Origin: Gemmatimonadota bacterium
Lineage (GTDB): Bacteria > Gemmatimonadota > Gemmatimonadetes > Longimicrobiales > Gaopeijiaceae
DNA: 54,258 nucleotides
Assembly: GCA_022827345.1 (NCBI GenBank)
Contig: JAJDTB010000055.1
Location: 1-54,258, forward strand
Direction of reading: 5' to 3'
Part shown: positions 6,938 through 15,716 of the stretch, piece after piece
Layout of the letters: every line of letters begins with the position of its first letter
Numbering within the stretch: the first letter of the stretch is position 1
Notes under the pieces: generated by a model
Databases searched by the model: none
Seen by the model: the letters and a program-made list of their open reading frames with translations, nothing else
Told to the model about the DNA's origin: nothing
Made by a program: the position numbers and the translations under genes

Positions 6938-9900
6938 TCAGTCCCCGGGCCGGTAGGTCACGGAGAGCTTGAGGCGCCTGCCCTTCGGGCTGTGGGTGAA
7001 GGCATCGTAGGACTGTTCCCAGTTGACCAGCGGCGGATCGGCGTCGAGCACGTTGATCACCGACAGCGCGACATCCGTCGTGCTCGACGTGCGCCGCAGC
7101 AGACTCAGGTCCCAGCCCACGAACCGGTCGATGTGCTCGAACTCGGTGTCGGGGAACACCTCGTTGGCGTACCCGGAGACGGTGTTCAGGTAGTTCACGA
7201 CGCTGTAGTCGCCCCAATGGTATCCGGCCGAGAAGCGGAGCTTCCACTGCGGCAGCGGGGGCGCGATCGGGTTGCCCCAGTTGAGCTGGCCCGCCGCGTC
7301 CTGCGCGGCAAAGACCTCGGCCCCGTTGAGTTCGAGTGCCTTGACGAAGAACTCCCGCGTGTAGGTGCCGTCGGCCCCCAGCGACAGGATGCCCTCCCCG
7401 GCCGGCAGGCGCGTGCTCGCGTGCAGGTCGATTCCTGACATCTGGATGCCCGGCCAGTTCACGTTCGTCACCCTGATCCGCTCGACGGCCGACACATGGC
7501 AGGTTCCCGTCCCCGGTCCGTCGGGACAGGTCACGAACTCCTGCACCGCGGCCCGGGAAGCTCCGCCCGCCGCGTACAGTCTGGTCACGCCCCCGAAGGG
7601 CACCTGGTCGATGACGTCGCGGAAGTCGTAGCTCCAGTAGTCGGCGGTGCCGCGAAAACGCGGAAGCTGCACGGTCAGTCCCACGTTGTAGGTGAACGCG
7701 CGCTCGGGCACGAGCCGGCTGTTGCCGAACGCGTCCACCGCCTTGTAGATGCCCGCCTCGGACACGTACTCGAGCCCGGTGCTGCGGTCCTCGTTGAGGT
7801 CGTCCACCGAGGGTGTGCGGAAGGTCGTCTGAAGCGAGGCGCGGAGCGCCAGCGGCTCGGCCAGCGCGACGCGCACCGCCAGCTTGGGATCGAAACTGCT
7901 CACCGAGCCGTGGAACTCGTAGTTGGCGGCGGCTTGGCCCTCCACCCTGCCGCCGAGTTGGAAGCGGCTCTCGGCGAAGAACCGGTTCACCATCTGGGCG
8001 TCGTGGTACTCGTAGTGCCCGGTGGTGAAGGTGAACGCTCCGGCCTTTTCGACACAGCTGCGGTCGCCCGGGACGGGACAGGGATTGATCGACAGGTCTC
8101 CCGGCTGGTTGGGGGTCGCGGAGACGCCGACCCTCCGGAACTGATACCCGACGGCGTAGTCGAGTCCCTCGGTGAGGGCTCCCTTCAGCATGGCGTCCGC
8201 GACGAACAGATCCGCCGAACTGTCCAGATTTACTTCTTCGTTGATCCAGTCGATCAGCTCCGCGCTGTTCTCCAGCCCAGGCATGTAGTCCGGGTTCGGC
8301 TGGTCCCGGTAGGCCGCGCCCGGCTGCGCCGAGAGCCGGTGCGCGTTGCTGAACGGGTTGTAGTACCGGCAGTCGCCCTGGCCCGCCACGGCGCCGTTCA
8401 GGGAACCGAGCGCCATCCCGGACGGGCTCGTCGGGTCGACCACCACGGTCACTCCGCAGTCCGGACCCCCGAAGCCGCGGAAGGCCAGGAACTTCCGGTA
8501 GGCGTATTCGGCCGGAAGGTTCGCGTTTCCAAAAGCCCGGGAATAGCTCGCGGACAACTCGATGGCCGCCCCGCCCAGTGACTCGATGCCACGCTCCATC
8601 GAGGCGGCGATCCGCTGGGTTCGGGATGCGCGCTCCAGCGTGCGTCCGGGTCCCGAGTTGCCGACGAGCCGCCCGTAGAAGTACCAGTCGTTCTCTAGGC
8701 AGGCCGCCTCGCTCGCGAAACCCGCACTCTGGCCGTAGGTCCCGCAGAACGCCCGCCTGCCCGGATTTCCGGGCTCGATCACCTGGGCTCCGTTGTACGG
8801 AGAGATCGGCGGATAGGACGGCGTGGTGAACCACTCGGGAATGGCCGCCTCGGCCCAAAGCGCCTCGACATGGTAGCTTGAACGGTCCCCCATGTCGCCG
8901 TTGACTTCGGCGAAAGCCCGGATCTGGCGGGACGCCTGGAGCAGATTGTCCCAGTGCTGGTAGCGGAAGCGGCAGGTCTCGCCCTCGCGATGCCCCCCGA
9001 AGTCCGTGCAGCGCGGGTCCACGAAGACGCCGCCCCAGCCTCCGAACTGCGCGTCCGATAGGGCCGCCGTGAACTCTTCGATCGTCTCGTCGCCGGTCAA
9101 CCTCGGGAACAGGAACGCACCGGGATTCCCCGTATAGGACCAAGCCCCGCCGCCCGATGTGAAGGGGCGGAGCGCCCAATCGCGGTCTTCGGGGTGCAAT
9201 TCCTGGCTGACCGTCGCCTCGGCGGAAAATACGGCGTGCGCGCCCTCGCCGAGCCGCCTGCCCCAAATCGCTCCCCCGTGCGTCTCCCCGGCCCCGGCGA
9301 AATACTCGTGCGAGCCCGACACCTCCAGCCCCTCGAAGTCGCTCCGGGTCAGAAAGTTGGCCACGCCGGCCACGGCGTCCGAGCCGTAGACTGCCGACGC
9401 ACCCTCCTTCACCACCTCGATGCGGTCCAGCGCGATCGACGGAAACGCGTTCACGTCCACGAACCTCCCTCCGGACAGCCGCGCGGGCAGATACACCTGC
9501 CGCCGCCCGTTGAGCAGCACGAGGGTGCGGGACGGCCCGATGCCCCTGAGGTTGACGCTGGCGACCGTCTCCGGAACTGCGGCGGGGGGCCGGGTATTGT
9601 ACCAGCCCTGGCGGTCTCCGAGGACCCCGGCACTCGATCCGAGGTTGCGAAAGAAGTCCACGGCCTGCGGAGAACCCTGCTCCGCCAGCGTTCTCCTGCT
9701 CGAAACGGACACTGCGTAGGGCAACTGCACGAGTGACTCCGAAAACGCCGTGCCCGTTACCACCAGCTCCGCGAGGCCCAGGACGGTCGTCGTCATCCTG
9801 AAATCGACGAACGAGGCCGAGTCCGCGGCTACGGTCACGTCCATCGACACCGTCGCAAAGCCCAGCCTGTCCGCACGGAGTTCGTGCGTGCCGACGGGAA

Positions 9901-10183
9901 CGCCCGGAAGGACGAACCGCCCGCTCCCGCTCGAAAGAACGCCGACCCCGAGCGCCGGCACGCTGATCTGCGCACCGGAGACCGGCGCGCCGGTCTCCGC
10001 GTCCGCCACCGTGCCCGTAATCGTGCCCGTCGCCTGTGCGGCAACCGGGGCCGCCGAGGCGAGTCCCGCTGCCATCACGGCCAACGCGACCATCGTTGCC
10101 CTCAAGCCTCTGCCCGAGAGACCGGCTTCATGAACGAGGCGGATCGCCGGATCGGCGGTTCGCACGGTTTCCTTGGTCTCCAT
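6938..10183 (-). CDS. TonB-dependent outer-membrane receptor 1
   Basis: ATG at 10183 with GGGAG upstream gives 1081 residues. After a signal peptide ending APVAAQA comes a carboxypeptidase-regulatory-like beta-sandwich (TGTITGTVADAETGAPVSGAQ, about residues 50-130). A TonB plug follows (ELVVTGTAFSES; VNLRGIGPSRTLVLLNGRR; FPSIALDRIEVVKEGASAVYGSDAVAGVANFLT), then a long barrel ending in a C-terminal strand LKLSVTYRPGD. Such receptors import large substrates through the outer membrane using TonB energy. The substrate is unknown. It is about as long as, and closely similar to, receptor 2 (27142-30336), including the loop cysteines. It is followed by the small barrel gene. Confidence 0.93.
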   Translation of the reverse strand: METKETVRTADPAIRLVHEAGLSGRGLRATMVALAVMAAGLASAAPVAAQATGTITGTVADAETGAPVSGAQISVPALGVGVLSSGSGRFVLPGVPVGTHELRADRLGFATVSMDVTVAADSASFVDFRMTTTVLGLAELVVTGTAFSESLVQLPYAVSVSSRRTLAEQGSPQAVDFFRNLGSSAGVLGDRQGWYNTRPPAAVPETVASVNLRGIGPSRTLVLLNGRRQVYLPARLSGGRFVDVNAFPSIALDRIEVVKEGASAVYGSDAVAGVANFLTRSDFEGLEVSGSHEYFAGAGETHGGAIWGRRLGEGAHAVFSAEATVSQELHPEDRDWALRPFTSGGGAWSYTGNPGAFLFPRLTGDETIEEFTAALSDAQFGGWGGVFVDPRCTDFGGHREGETCRFRYQHWDNLLQASRQIRAFAEVNGDMGDRSSYHVEALWAEAAIPEWFTTPSYPPISPYNGAQVIEPGNPGRRAFCGTYGQSAGFASEAACLENDWYFYGRLVGNSGPGRTLERASRTQRIAASMERGIESLGGAAIELSASYSRAFGNANLPAEYAYRKFLAFRGFGGPDCGVTVVVDPTSPSGMALGSLNGAVAGQGDCRYYNPFSNAHRLSAQPGAAYRDQPNPDYMPGLENSAELIDWINEEVNLDSSADLFVADAMLKGALTEGLDYAVGYQFRRVGVSATPNQPGDLSINPCPVPGDRSCVEKAGAFTFTTGHYEYHDAQMVNRFFAESRFQLGGRVEGQAAANYEFHGSVSSFDPKLAVRVALAEPLALRASLQTTFRTPSVDDLNEDRSTGLEYVSEAGIYKAVDAFGNSRLVPERAFTYNVGLTVQLPRFRGTADYWSYDFRDVIDQVPFGGVTRLYAAGGASRAAVQEFVTCPDGPGTGTCHVSAVERIRVTNVNWPGIQMSGIDLHASTRLPAGEGILSLGADGTYTREFFVKALELNGAEVFAAQDAAGQLNWGNPIAPPLPQWKLRFSAGYHWGDYSVVNYLNTVSGYANEVFPDTEFEHIDRFVGWDLSLLRRTSSTTDVALSVINVLDADPPLVNWEQSYDAFTHSPKGRRLKLSVTYRPGD

Positions 10184-10261
10184 GTCGGTCTCCCTTGGTC
10201 CGGGGAATGAGTTCAAGTTCCCATCCAATCTAATAGCACGGTCTCCAATCGGCTTGTCCAC

Positions 10262-10610
10262 AGCCTGGTCTGACGCAGCGATTCAGGAGCAGTTCGAGAG
10301 CCCATGCTTCCCGATACTCCGAGATTGATGGAAGAGTCAGGAAACTGCCAGGGGACCGGTCGGGGGCTCCGAATGAGCGTCGGCCAAGAGATGGCTCGCC
10401 CCCGTCGCTGGAGACCGCCTCATGGATACGGAGCAGTCCACCCCGTTCTTGTAGCTGGCTACCAAGGGGGGTGCCGCCGCCGAGGTGCCAAGCGTAGGCT
10501 GACGCCACAGCACTCCGCACGGCTTGGTGAACACGTTACCTCCGCGAACATCCGACGTGGTTGCACGGAATCCCGCTCATCGCGGAGACGCGGGGAAGCG
10601 CAGCAATGAG
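10262..10610. other. Divergent intergenic stretch without a gene
   Basis: This stretch separates TonB receptor 1 (minus) from the transglycosylase region (plus). A candidate promoter for the receptor lies at its left end (TATTAGATT on the minus strand at 10227-10235, with TGGACA near 10255-10260). Nothing else was recognised. Confidence 0.35.
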
Positions 10611-10736
10611 ATGGCGCTGCGGATGGAGGTGGCGCGTGCGCCGACGGACGAGCCGACCGACAAGCGAAGGTACGCGCTGCACGCCTTGTCGACGGGCTTC
10701 CGGGACCGCTCGCCCCGGCGCTGCGGAACAGCTTGA
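10611..10736 (+). CDS. Possible small protein, unknown
   Basis: A 41-residue frame starts MALRMEVARAPTDEPTDKRR and ends RDRSPRRCGTA. Codons end almost always in G or C, as in true genes here, but there is no clear ribosome site and no family match. It may be the tail of a decayed gene. It sits just before the box shared with the gene at 14504. Confidence 0.22.
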   Translation: MALRMEVARAPTDEPTDKRRYALHALSTGFRDRSPRRCGTA

Positions 10737-10760
10737 GGGGATTTTCCCGGCACGGCACAC

Positions 10761-10800
10761 ACGGAAATCTCCCGTCAAAAGTTGCGGGTTTTTCCTCTGG
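10761..10800 (+). promoter_or_regulatory. Shared upstream box, copy 1
   Basis: The box ACGGAAATCTCCCGTCAA followed by GTTGCGGGTTTTTCC closely matches the sequence at 14346-14382. Downstream bases also align (CCTCT ... CGCG ... CCGCAT or CCCCAT, then an AT-rich CATTATTGG that may hold a -10). It lies about 105 bases before the lytic transglycosylase start. It is probably an operator or activator site plus promoter; the nearby LuxR-type regulator is a candidate binder (inference). Confidence 0.45.
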
Positions 10801-10903
10801 GAGCGCCGATTCGCGTTGCCCCATTATTGGAGGCGACCGTCATGTCGCGTTCCGAAAAAACCGCTTGCGGGAGCACCGACCACGTCATCCGAGAGGGTTT
10901 CTC

Positions 10904-12118
10904 ATGGACAGGTTGCTGACTCGATTCGTCTTCGCCATCACCGCCGTGGTTCTGGCCATGATGCCTGTCAAGATGAACGTCCGGGACGCGGACTCCGTCC
11001 GCCAGAGCGCCGATCGCGTGCCGCAGACCGGGCGGATCTGCGGTGGATGGGCCGGTCGTTCCTGCAACACCCACATCGAGATCAGACCGCCATCGGCTGA
11101 CGACGGGGCAGTCGAGGAGGATGTCGCCCGGTGGCTGGAGCATTGGGGAACCGAGGGGCGGAGTCCGGTGCAGCGCGGCCTGAAGCGAATGGGCAGGTAC
11201 GAAGACTTCGTCGACGCCGAGCTGGCGGCGCGGGACCTGCCACATTCGCTCCGCTACCTCCCCCTCATCGAGGCCGACTATTACCACTTGGCTGTTTCAC
11301 CGGCGGGGGCGGCCGGGCTATGGCAACTGATGCCCGAGACCGCGCGGTGGCTTGGGCTCGAAGTCAACTCGCTCGTGGACCAGCGATTCGACGCGTACGC
11401 GGCCACCCAAGCCGCGCTGGACTATCTGGTTGCTCTGCATGACCGGTTCCAGTGCTGGTTTCTCACCTTGGCGGCCTACAATGCAGGGCCGACGCGGATC
11501 GAGCAGGCGATCCGGCGGTACGGTGGAGCCCGGTTCCACGACGACGCCTTGTTCGGGCATATCCGCGACCGGCTGCCCAAGGAGACCCGGGACTACATTC
11601 CCAAGTTCCTCGCGAGCGTTCGTCTGGCCGGCGACCTCTCGGTCATAGGGCGTGAGGCATCCGAAAAGGATCCGCCGGAGCTCTTCGACGTTGTCAGTGT
11701 CGAGGGAGCGGCGTCGGCGGATGTCCTCGCCGAAGCCGCAGGCATTACCGAAGACGAAATCAAGACCCTGAACCCACACCTCCGTATTGGCTTGGTCCCA
11801 GCGGGCAGGCCGACACGGTTGCGGGTCCCCATCGGCGCAGGCGACAGGTTTCTCGCCCGCCTCGCCGCAATCCCGCTTGAGGAGCGCTCCACGCTTCGCG
11901 AACACACCGTCGCCCCGGGGGAAACCCTGGTGCGCATTGCAGGACGGTACGGTGTTCCGCTGGAGGCTTTGCGCACGTTCAACCTAGACGTGGAGCCTCG
12001 GCGCATGCGGATCGGGACCGTTCTGATGATTCCCCGCGGCGCAGGGACGGTGGCCGGCCATTCCCGAATCGCGGCCAACCCATTCTCAACCCGGCTCGCA
12101 GAGACCCGAGCCCGTTGA
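10904..12118 (+). CDS. LysM-containing lytic murein transglycosylase (MltD-like)
   Basis: ATG at 10904 after GAGAGGG gives 404 residues. A membrane/signal helix lies at residues 8-22. The lytic transglycosylase domain spans about 95-250. It shows the catalytic Glu123 in PLIEADYY, the SPAGAAGLWQLMPETA block (132-147), and AYNAGP at 191-196. A degenerate LysM-like segment follows at about 270-335, and a clear LysM (HTVAPGETLVRIAGRYGVP ... NL ... IGTVLMIP) at 350-395. These enzymes cut peptidoglycan to 1,6-anhydro products in the periplasm. Four cysteines before residue 60 are unusual. It heads a plus-strand group with a kinase and regulator and shares an upstream box with the gene at 14504. A fragment of a paralogue is at 30808-30870. 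Confidence 0.9.
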   Translation: MDRLLTRFVFAITAVVLAMMPVKMNVRDADSVRQSADRVPQTGRICGGWAGRSCNTHIEIRPPSADDGAVEEDVARWLEHWGTEGRSPVQRGLKRMGRYEDFVDAELAARDLPHSLRYLPLIEADYYHLAVSPAGAAGLWQLMPETARWLGLEVNSLVDQRFDAYAATQAALDYLVALHDRFQCWFLTLAAYNAGPTRIEQAIRRYGGARFHDDALFGHIRDRLPKETRDYIPKFLASVRLAGDLSVIGREASEKDPPELFDVVSVEGAASADVLAEAAGITEDEIKTLNPHLRIGLVPAGRPTRLRVPIGAGDRFLARLAAIPLEERSTLREHTVAPGETLVRIAGRYGVPLEALRTFNLDVEPRRMRIGTVLMIPRGAGTVAGHSRIAANPFSTRLAETRAR

Positions 12119-12224
12119 AGGCCGCCGCCGCTTCCGCCTCTTCGGGTTTACACAAATCGCACTCCGCCCACCGGCTTTTTTCCGAGCACGATCTCAACGA
12201 GAACGACGAAAGGAAGGAATCTCC

Positions 12225-12467
12225 ATGAACAGAACGGTCCTCGTGTTCGATGCGATCACCACCAACGATGCGAGCCGCTCTGGCGGCAGCAGCGAGCCAA
12301 TGAGCCACATTTTGAGGCGCTTGGTTCCTTGGCCGCTCCGCCGCTCCGCCCGATGGCCTGAGCACATGATCGCTCGGTTGGCCAGGCACCGACGCTTCAT
12401 TCAGCGCCGTTCGGTGGCCTCGAACGCCGACCCTCTGGACCGGCTGAGGCGGGCCGGGTTGATCTGA
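12225..12467 (+). CDS. Small basic protein, unknown
   Basis: The ATG at 12225 has an excellent ribosome site (AAGGAAGG at 12209-12216). The 80 residues begin MNRTVLVFDAITTNDASRSGG and become Arg-rich (RRLVPWPLRRSARWPEHMIARLARHRR). No membrane helix or known motif is seen. It lies between the transglycosylase and the histidine kinase on the same strand, so it may be an accessory small protein of that group or a leader. Its existence rests on the ribosome site. Confidence 0.4.
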   Translation: MNRTVLVFDAITTNDASRSGGSSEPMSHILRRLVPWPLRRSARWPEHMIARLARHRRFIQRRSVASNADPLDRLRRAGLI

Positions 12468-12485
12468 TGAGAGTCCTGGTTCCCA

Positions 12486-13644
12486 TTGACAATCCCCGGC
12501 CGGGCGCATCTCGTGGGTGAGAGCGGGCCGGCAGGAAACACACGCCGCGATCTCGGCGACCCGGCCCGCCCGAACGCACGGACGGAGCCGGAAGTGCTCA
12601 AACAAAAGGACTACACCGCCGTGTTCGACGCTTCACCGGACGCGATGCTCGTCGTGGATGCGGACGGTGTGATCCGGGACCTCAACCGGCAGGCCGTCAC
12701 GATGTTCGGATGGAGCCGGGAGGAACTGGAGGGCACCGAAGTCGAACGACTGATTCCCGCCGCCAGCCGCGGTGAGCATCGTCGGCATCGCCGACGCTAC
12801 GGCGAGGCGCCGGAACCCCGCCCCATGGGCGAGGGTCTCGAACTCGAAGCTCTGCGCAAGGACGGCACGACGATCCCGGTCGAGATCAGCCTGAGCCCGT
12901 CGCAACTGTCGCCGGGCCGTGAACACGTGATCTGCGCGGTCCGCGACATCTCCCCTTGGAGGCGAATGCGGCGCCTGTCGGGCATGATGGTCGCGGCGGC
13001 GGAACAGGAACGGAAGCATCTTTCGCGCGAACTGCACGACGAGTTCCTCCAGAACCTCGTGGCGCTGAAGATCCGGGTGAAGCTCTTGGCCGACGAGAAG
13101 GACGACGGGGAACGGGAGAGTGCGCGGGCGCGGATCGCCGAAGACATTCGAGGCACGATCGTCGGGGTCAAGCGGATGATCCGGGGACTTCTGCCGCCGG
13201 AGCTGGACCACGGCGGGCTTTCCTCCGCCCTCGGCTCCGCCTTTCGCGACATCGAGGACGTGTACGGAATTCACGGTGCACGCCAGCATGGACCGGGTGG
13301 GCGGCGAGTTGGACGAGGCTGCCACGCTCGCGCTGTACCGGATCGTCCAGGAGGCGTTGGGCAACGCGGTGAGGCACGCGGGAGTAAGTGAGGCGACCGT
13401 CACATTCAAGTCGTCGAACGGGACGGTCACTGCCACCATCCGAGACGAGGGATGCGGGTTCGAGTTGCCCGACGCGGAACGACTGCCGGGCGATGGGTGC
13501 ATAGGCTTGGCCGGGATGCGGGAGAGAGCCGCACTCGTCGGAGGCACGGTCGTCGTGCAGACCTCACCGGGCAGGGGAACGACGGTCCAGGCCACCGTTC
13601 CCGTGCGGAGTGCGGGCGTACCGGGCGGATCGAAGAACCGCTGA
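12486..13644 (+). pseudogene. PAS-domain sensor histidine kinase (NarL class), frameshifted
   Basis: The first frame (TTG at 12486, or an internal GTG near 12594) encodes a PAS domain (YTAVFDASPDAMLVVDADG ... VICAVRDIS, about 42-155) and a HisKA_3 dimerisation domain with phospho-His in SRELHDEFLQNL. Near 13270 the frame changes: DIEDVYG should continue FTVHASMDRVGGELDEAAT, but one extra A in GGAATTC shifts it. The second frame carries the ATPase domain (ALYRIVQEALGNAVRHAG, then IRDEGCGF and GLAGMRERAALVGG) and stops at 13644, two bases before the regulator. Removing a single base restores about 385 residues. It could be a true mutation, a phase-variable site or an assembly error. The kinase would phosphorylate the regulator at 13647. 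Confidence 0.8.
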
Positions 13645-13646
13645 CG

Positions 13647-14297
13647 ATGGTGAGGGCGCTCCTCGTCGACGACCACGCGGTCGTGCGCGCCGGGCTCAAG
13701 GCATTGCTCGAAGCATCTGGAACTGCGGAGGTTGTTGGGGAGGCGTCGTCGGGGGAGGAGGCGGTGGCGAAGGCCCGAAGCTTGGCCCCGGACATCGTCG
13801 TCATGGATTTGGCGATGCCGGGCATGGACGGGATCCAAGCCACGCGGCGCATTGCCGCCCTCGGCACCGAAACGAAGGTTCTGGTTCTCACGGTCCACGA
13901 CGAGAACGAGTTCCTGCTGCCCGCCCTTGAAGCCGGCGCGGATGGTTTCCTGACCAAGTCGGCCGCCGACACCGATCTCATTGGAGCCGTCGAGGTGATT
14001 GTGCGCGGCCACTCCTATCTGCCGAGACGCGCAGCCGCACTCATCGCGCGTCAGAAGGCGCAGCAACGTGACGCGGACGGGAAGGCGGAGGCGCTCTCGG
14101 ACCGCGAGCGGACCGTGATCGAGTTGACCGCGCGGGGGTTCTCCGCTGCGGAGGCGGGCCGGGAGATGTGCCTCAGCCGTAAGACCGTCGAGGGCTACGT
14201 TGCCCGCGCCAAGTCGAAGCTGGGCCTCAAGGACCGGCGTGACATCGTGCGCTTCGCCCTGGAAAGCGGGCTCCTCCGGCCCGAAACGGAGCAGTAG
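13647..14297 (+). CDS. LuxR/NarL-family response regulator
   Basis: The ATG at 13647 lies two bases after the kinase stop. The product is 216 residues. The receiver domain (1-120) shows the acidic pair D8-D9, phospho-acceptor D54 in VVMDLAMPGMDG, a Thr in VLVLTVHDE and Lys in GFLTKSAAD. The C-terminal GerE helix-turn-helix (about 150-210) reads LSDRERTVIELTARGFS ... LSRKTVEGYVARAKSKLGL. It is a cytoplasmic transcription regulator paired with the upstream kinase. The shared boxes at 10761 and 14346 flank this pair and are plausible targets (inference). It is intact, although the kinase is frameshifted. Confidence 0.93.
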   Translation: MVRALLVDDHAVVRAGLKALLEASGTAEVVGEASSGEEAVAKARSLAPDIVVMDLAMPGMDGIQATRRIAALGTETKVLVLTVHDENEFLLPALEAGADGFLTKSAADTDLIGAVEVIVRGHSYLPRRAAALIARQKAQQRDADGKAEALSDRERTVIELTARGFSAAEAGREMCLSRKTVEGYVARAKSKLGLKDRRDIVRFALESGLLRPETEQ

Positions 14298-14345
14298 CGG
14301 GACACCCGCAATCCCGCTGGCTTTCCCCGGACCTTCCACGTCTTG

Positions 14346-14382
14346 ACGGGAAACTCCCCTCAAGACGGTTGCGGGTTTCTCC
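14346..14382 (+). promoter_or_regulatory. Shared upstream box, copy 2
   Basis: The box ACGGGAAACTCCCCTCAA followed by GTTGCGGGTTTCTCC matches copy 1 at 10761. It contains an imperfect dyad: CTTGACGGG (14342-14350) against CCCCTCAAG. It lies 120-160 bases before the gene at 14504, with an AT-rich GCATATTGATTG at about 14428 as a possible -10 region. Confidence 0.45.
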
Positions 14383-14503
14383 CCCCGCAATTCGCGGAAT
14401 TCTCCTCTCAAGGCCCGTAGGCGCGGTTCCGCATATTGATTGATCGTAGGGTGCTCCGAAGCGAATCGGGGGCGTGTAACCCAGAGGCAAGGAGTCGGGA
14501 ACC

Positions 14504-15445
14504 ATGCGGCAGGAGATCCCAAGCTACGAAGCCATCGTGGAAACTCTGCGTTGGGCCGCGCAAGGTTACACGATCAGTCCCGACGAGGCGGTCCGGCCCA
14601 TGCCTTGGCGGCGGATCCTTTATCATCTGTCCGTGCTCGGACGGGACGAGTTGCTGTGCATCGACCCGAGCGTCAACGGCACGGGGAGCGGTGTCGCTGT
14701 CAGACGGATCCCCGCGGATGGACGACCCGGCTCAGCGAATGGCCCACACGAGACTACTTGGGCGATGGACACCCGTGACGGGTCACGGTTGGTGGCGCAG
14801 TTCGCCCAGCGCATCGAGATGGCCGTCCGGAGCGGCGAGTACCGCTCGGCGACCTGCATGCGAAGGGAGTCGAGGATCTTCGCGGTGATGACCAGTGCCT
14901 CCGTACCCTTCGTACGGTCGAACGGAAACCGACCGCCGCCGCCCCGCGTTCGCGCCGGAACATCCCTCAAGGACGTGTACCGGATGACTCCTTCCCAGAG
15001 GCGAACTCGAAGGAAGGGGTACGCAGCGTACACGATCATGGCCGCTTCGTTGCTGCTTTCGCTCACGGCTCTGCTGTCCGCCGCGACCGGGCGGACCGAT
15101 AACCACCCGCTACCGTTGCCGGCGAACGCCATCGTGGGACACGTGCTGATCGGAGGACGGGGAGCCGACCGCGTAACCGTCGTCCTGGATGCCCGGATTG
15201 CAACCACCACGAGCCGAGGCGGCGCGTTCAGGTTCGATGACGTGGAAGCCGGCATCCACACCATCACCATCAGCGACTATCCGACGGATGCGCGCTTTGA
15301 CCGCACCTCCGCCACCGCGAGCATCGACATCGAAGGACGGGCGGCCACCGTCAACTTCTCCGGTTCCTACATCCGCAAATCTCGCATCACAAGACCGGCC
15401 CTGATGGCCGACGGCGGCGGCACCGGGAGGCACTCTACGCTGTGA
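14504..15445 (+). CDS. Membrane-anchored protein with carboxypeptidase-like domain
   Basis: ATG at 14504 after AAGGAG gives 313 residues. The N-terminal 165 residues are soluble, of no known family, with an amphipathic start (IPSYEAIVETLRWAAQGYTIS). One membrane helix follows (about 176-196, YTIMAASLLLSLTALLSAA). After it comes a beta-sandwich like the carboxypeptidase regulatory/Cna-B type (IVGHVLIGGRGADRVTVVLD ... GGAFRFDDVEAGIHTITISD, about 210-295). The layout (cytoplasmic domain, helix, periplasmic Ig-like domain) recalls an anti-sigma or sensor architecture, but no such motif is seen. It shares its upstream box with the transglycosylase, so the two are probably co-regulated. Confidence 0.65.
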   Translation: MRQEIPSYEAIVETLRWAAQGYTISPDEAVRPMPWRRILYHLSVLGRDELLCIDPSVNGTGSGVAVRRIPADGRPGSANGPHETTWAMDTRDGSRLVAQFAQRIEMAVRSGEYRSATCMRRESRIFAVMTSASVPFVRSNGNRPPPPRVRAGTSLKDVYRMTPSQRRTRRKGYAAYTIMAASLLLSLTALLSAATGRTDNHPLPLPANAIVGHVLIGGRGADRVTVVLDARIATTTSRGGAFRFDDVEAGIHTITISDYPTDARFDRTSATASIDIEGRAATVNFSGSYIRKSRITRPALMADGGGTGRHSTL

Positions 15446-15468
15446 CTTCGCGGGACGCTGGTGGTGCC

Positions 15469-15630
15469 GTGACGCTCAACATCGACTATTTCCAGTTCTC
15501 GGCATTGGCCCGGGTCGCGACTTCCGGCGACGGTCTCTTGCGAGCTTGAGGTTTACCCTCGAAGGGACGATCATCGTCGCGCCATGCTACGAACGGCCAT
15601 TCTCGGATTTCGACATCAAGGGCATAGAGT
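15469..15630 (+). pseudogene. Remnant of an outer-membrane barrel gene
   Basis: Two short frames match the intact barrel protein at 6213-6836. VTLNIDYFQFSALARVATSGDG corresponds to ITLSFDYIQLSALARVGTSGDG. After a deletion and frame change, TLEGTIIVAPCYERPFSDFDI corresponds to TLEGLSVVTPCVDPPFADFDI. No start or end remains. It is a decayed paralogue between two unrelated genes. Confidence 0.8.
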
Positions 15631-15716
15631 TTCCGGTCTTGACAATCCCGGCGACACTAACAACAGAAACTTAAACAACTATACGAACGTGAGAGTGCTG
15701 TCGCGCGGGGCGTCCC

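Noticed and set aside
10036-10233. Plus-strand frames over the TonB receptor 1 signal region
   Set aside because: They are Arg/Pro-rich shadows of the receptor; the minus frame has signal peptide, domain and ribosome site.
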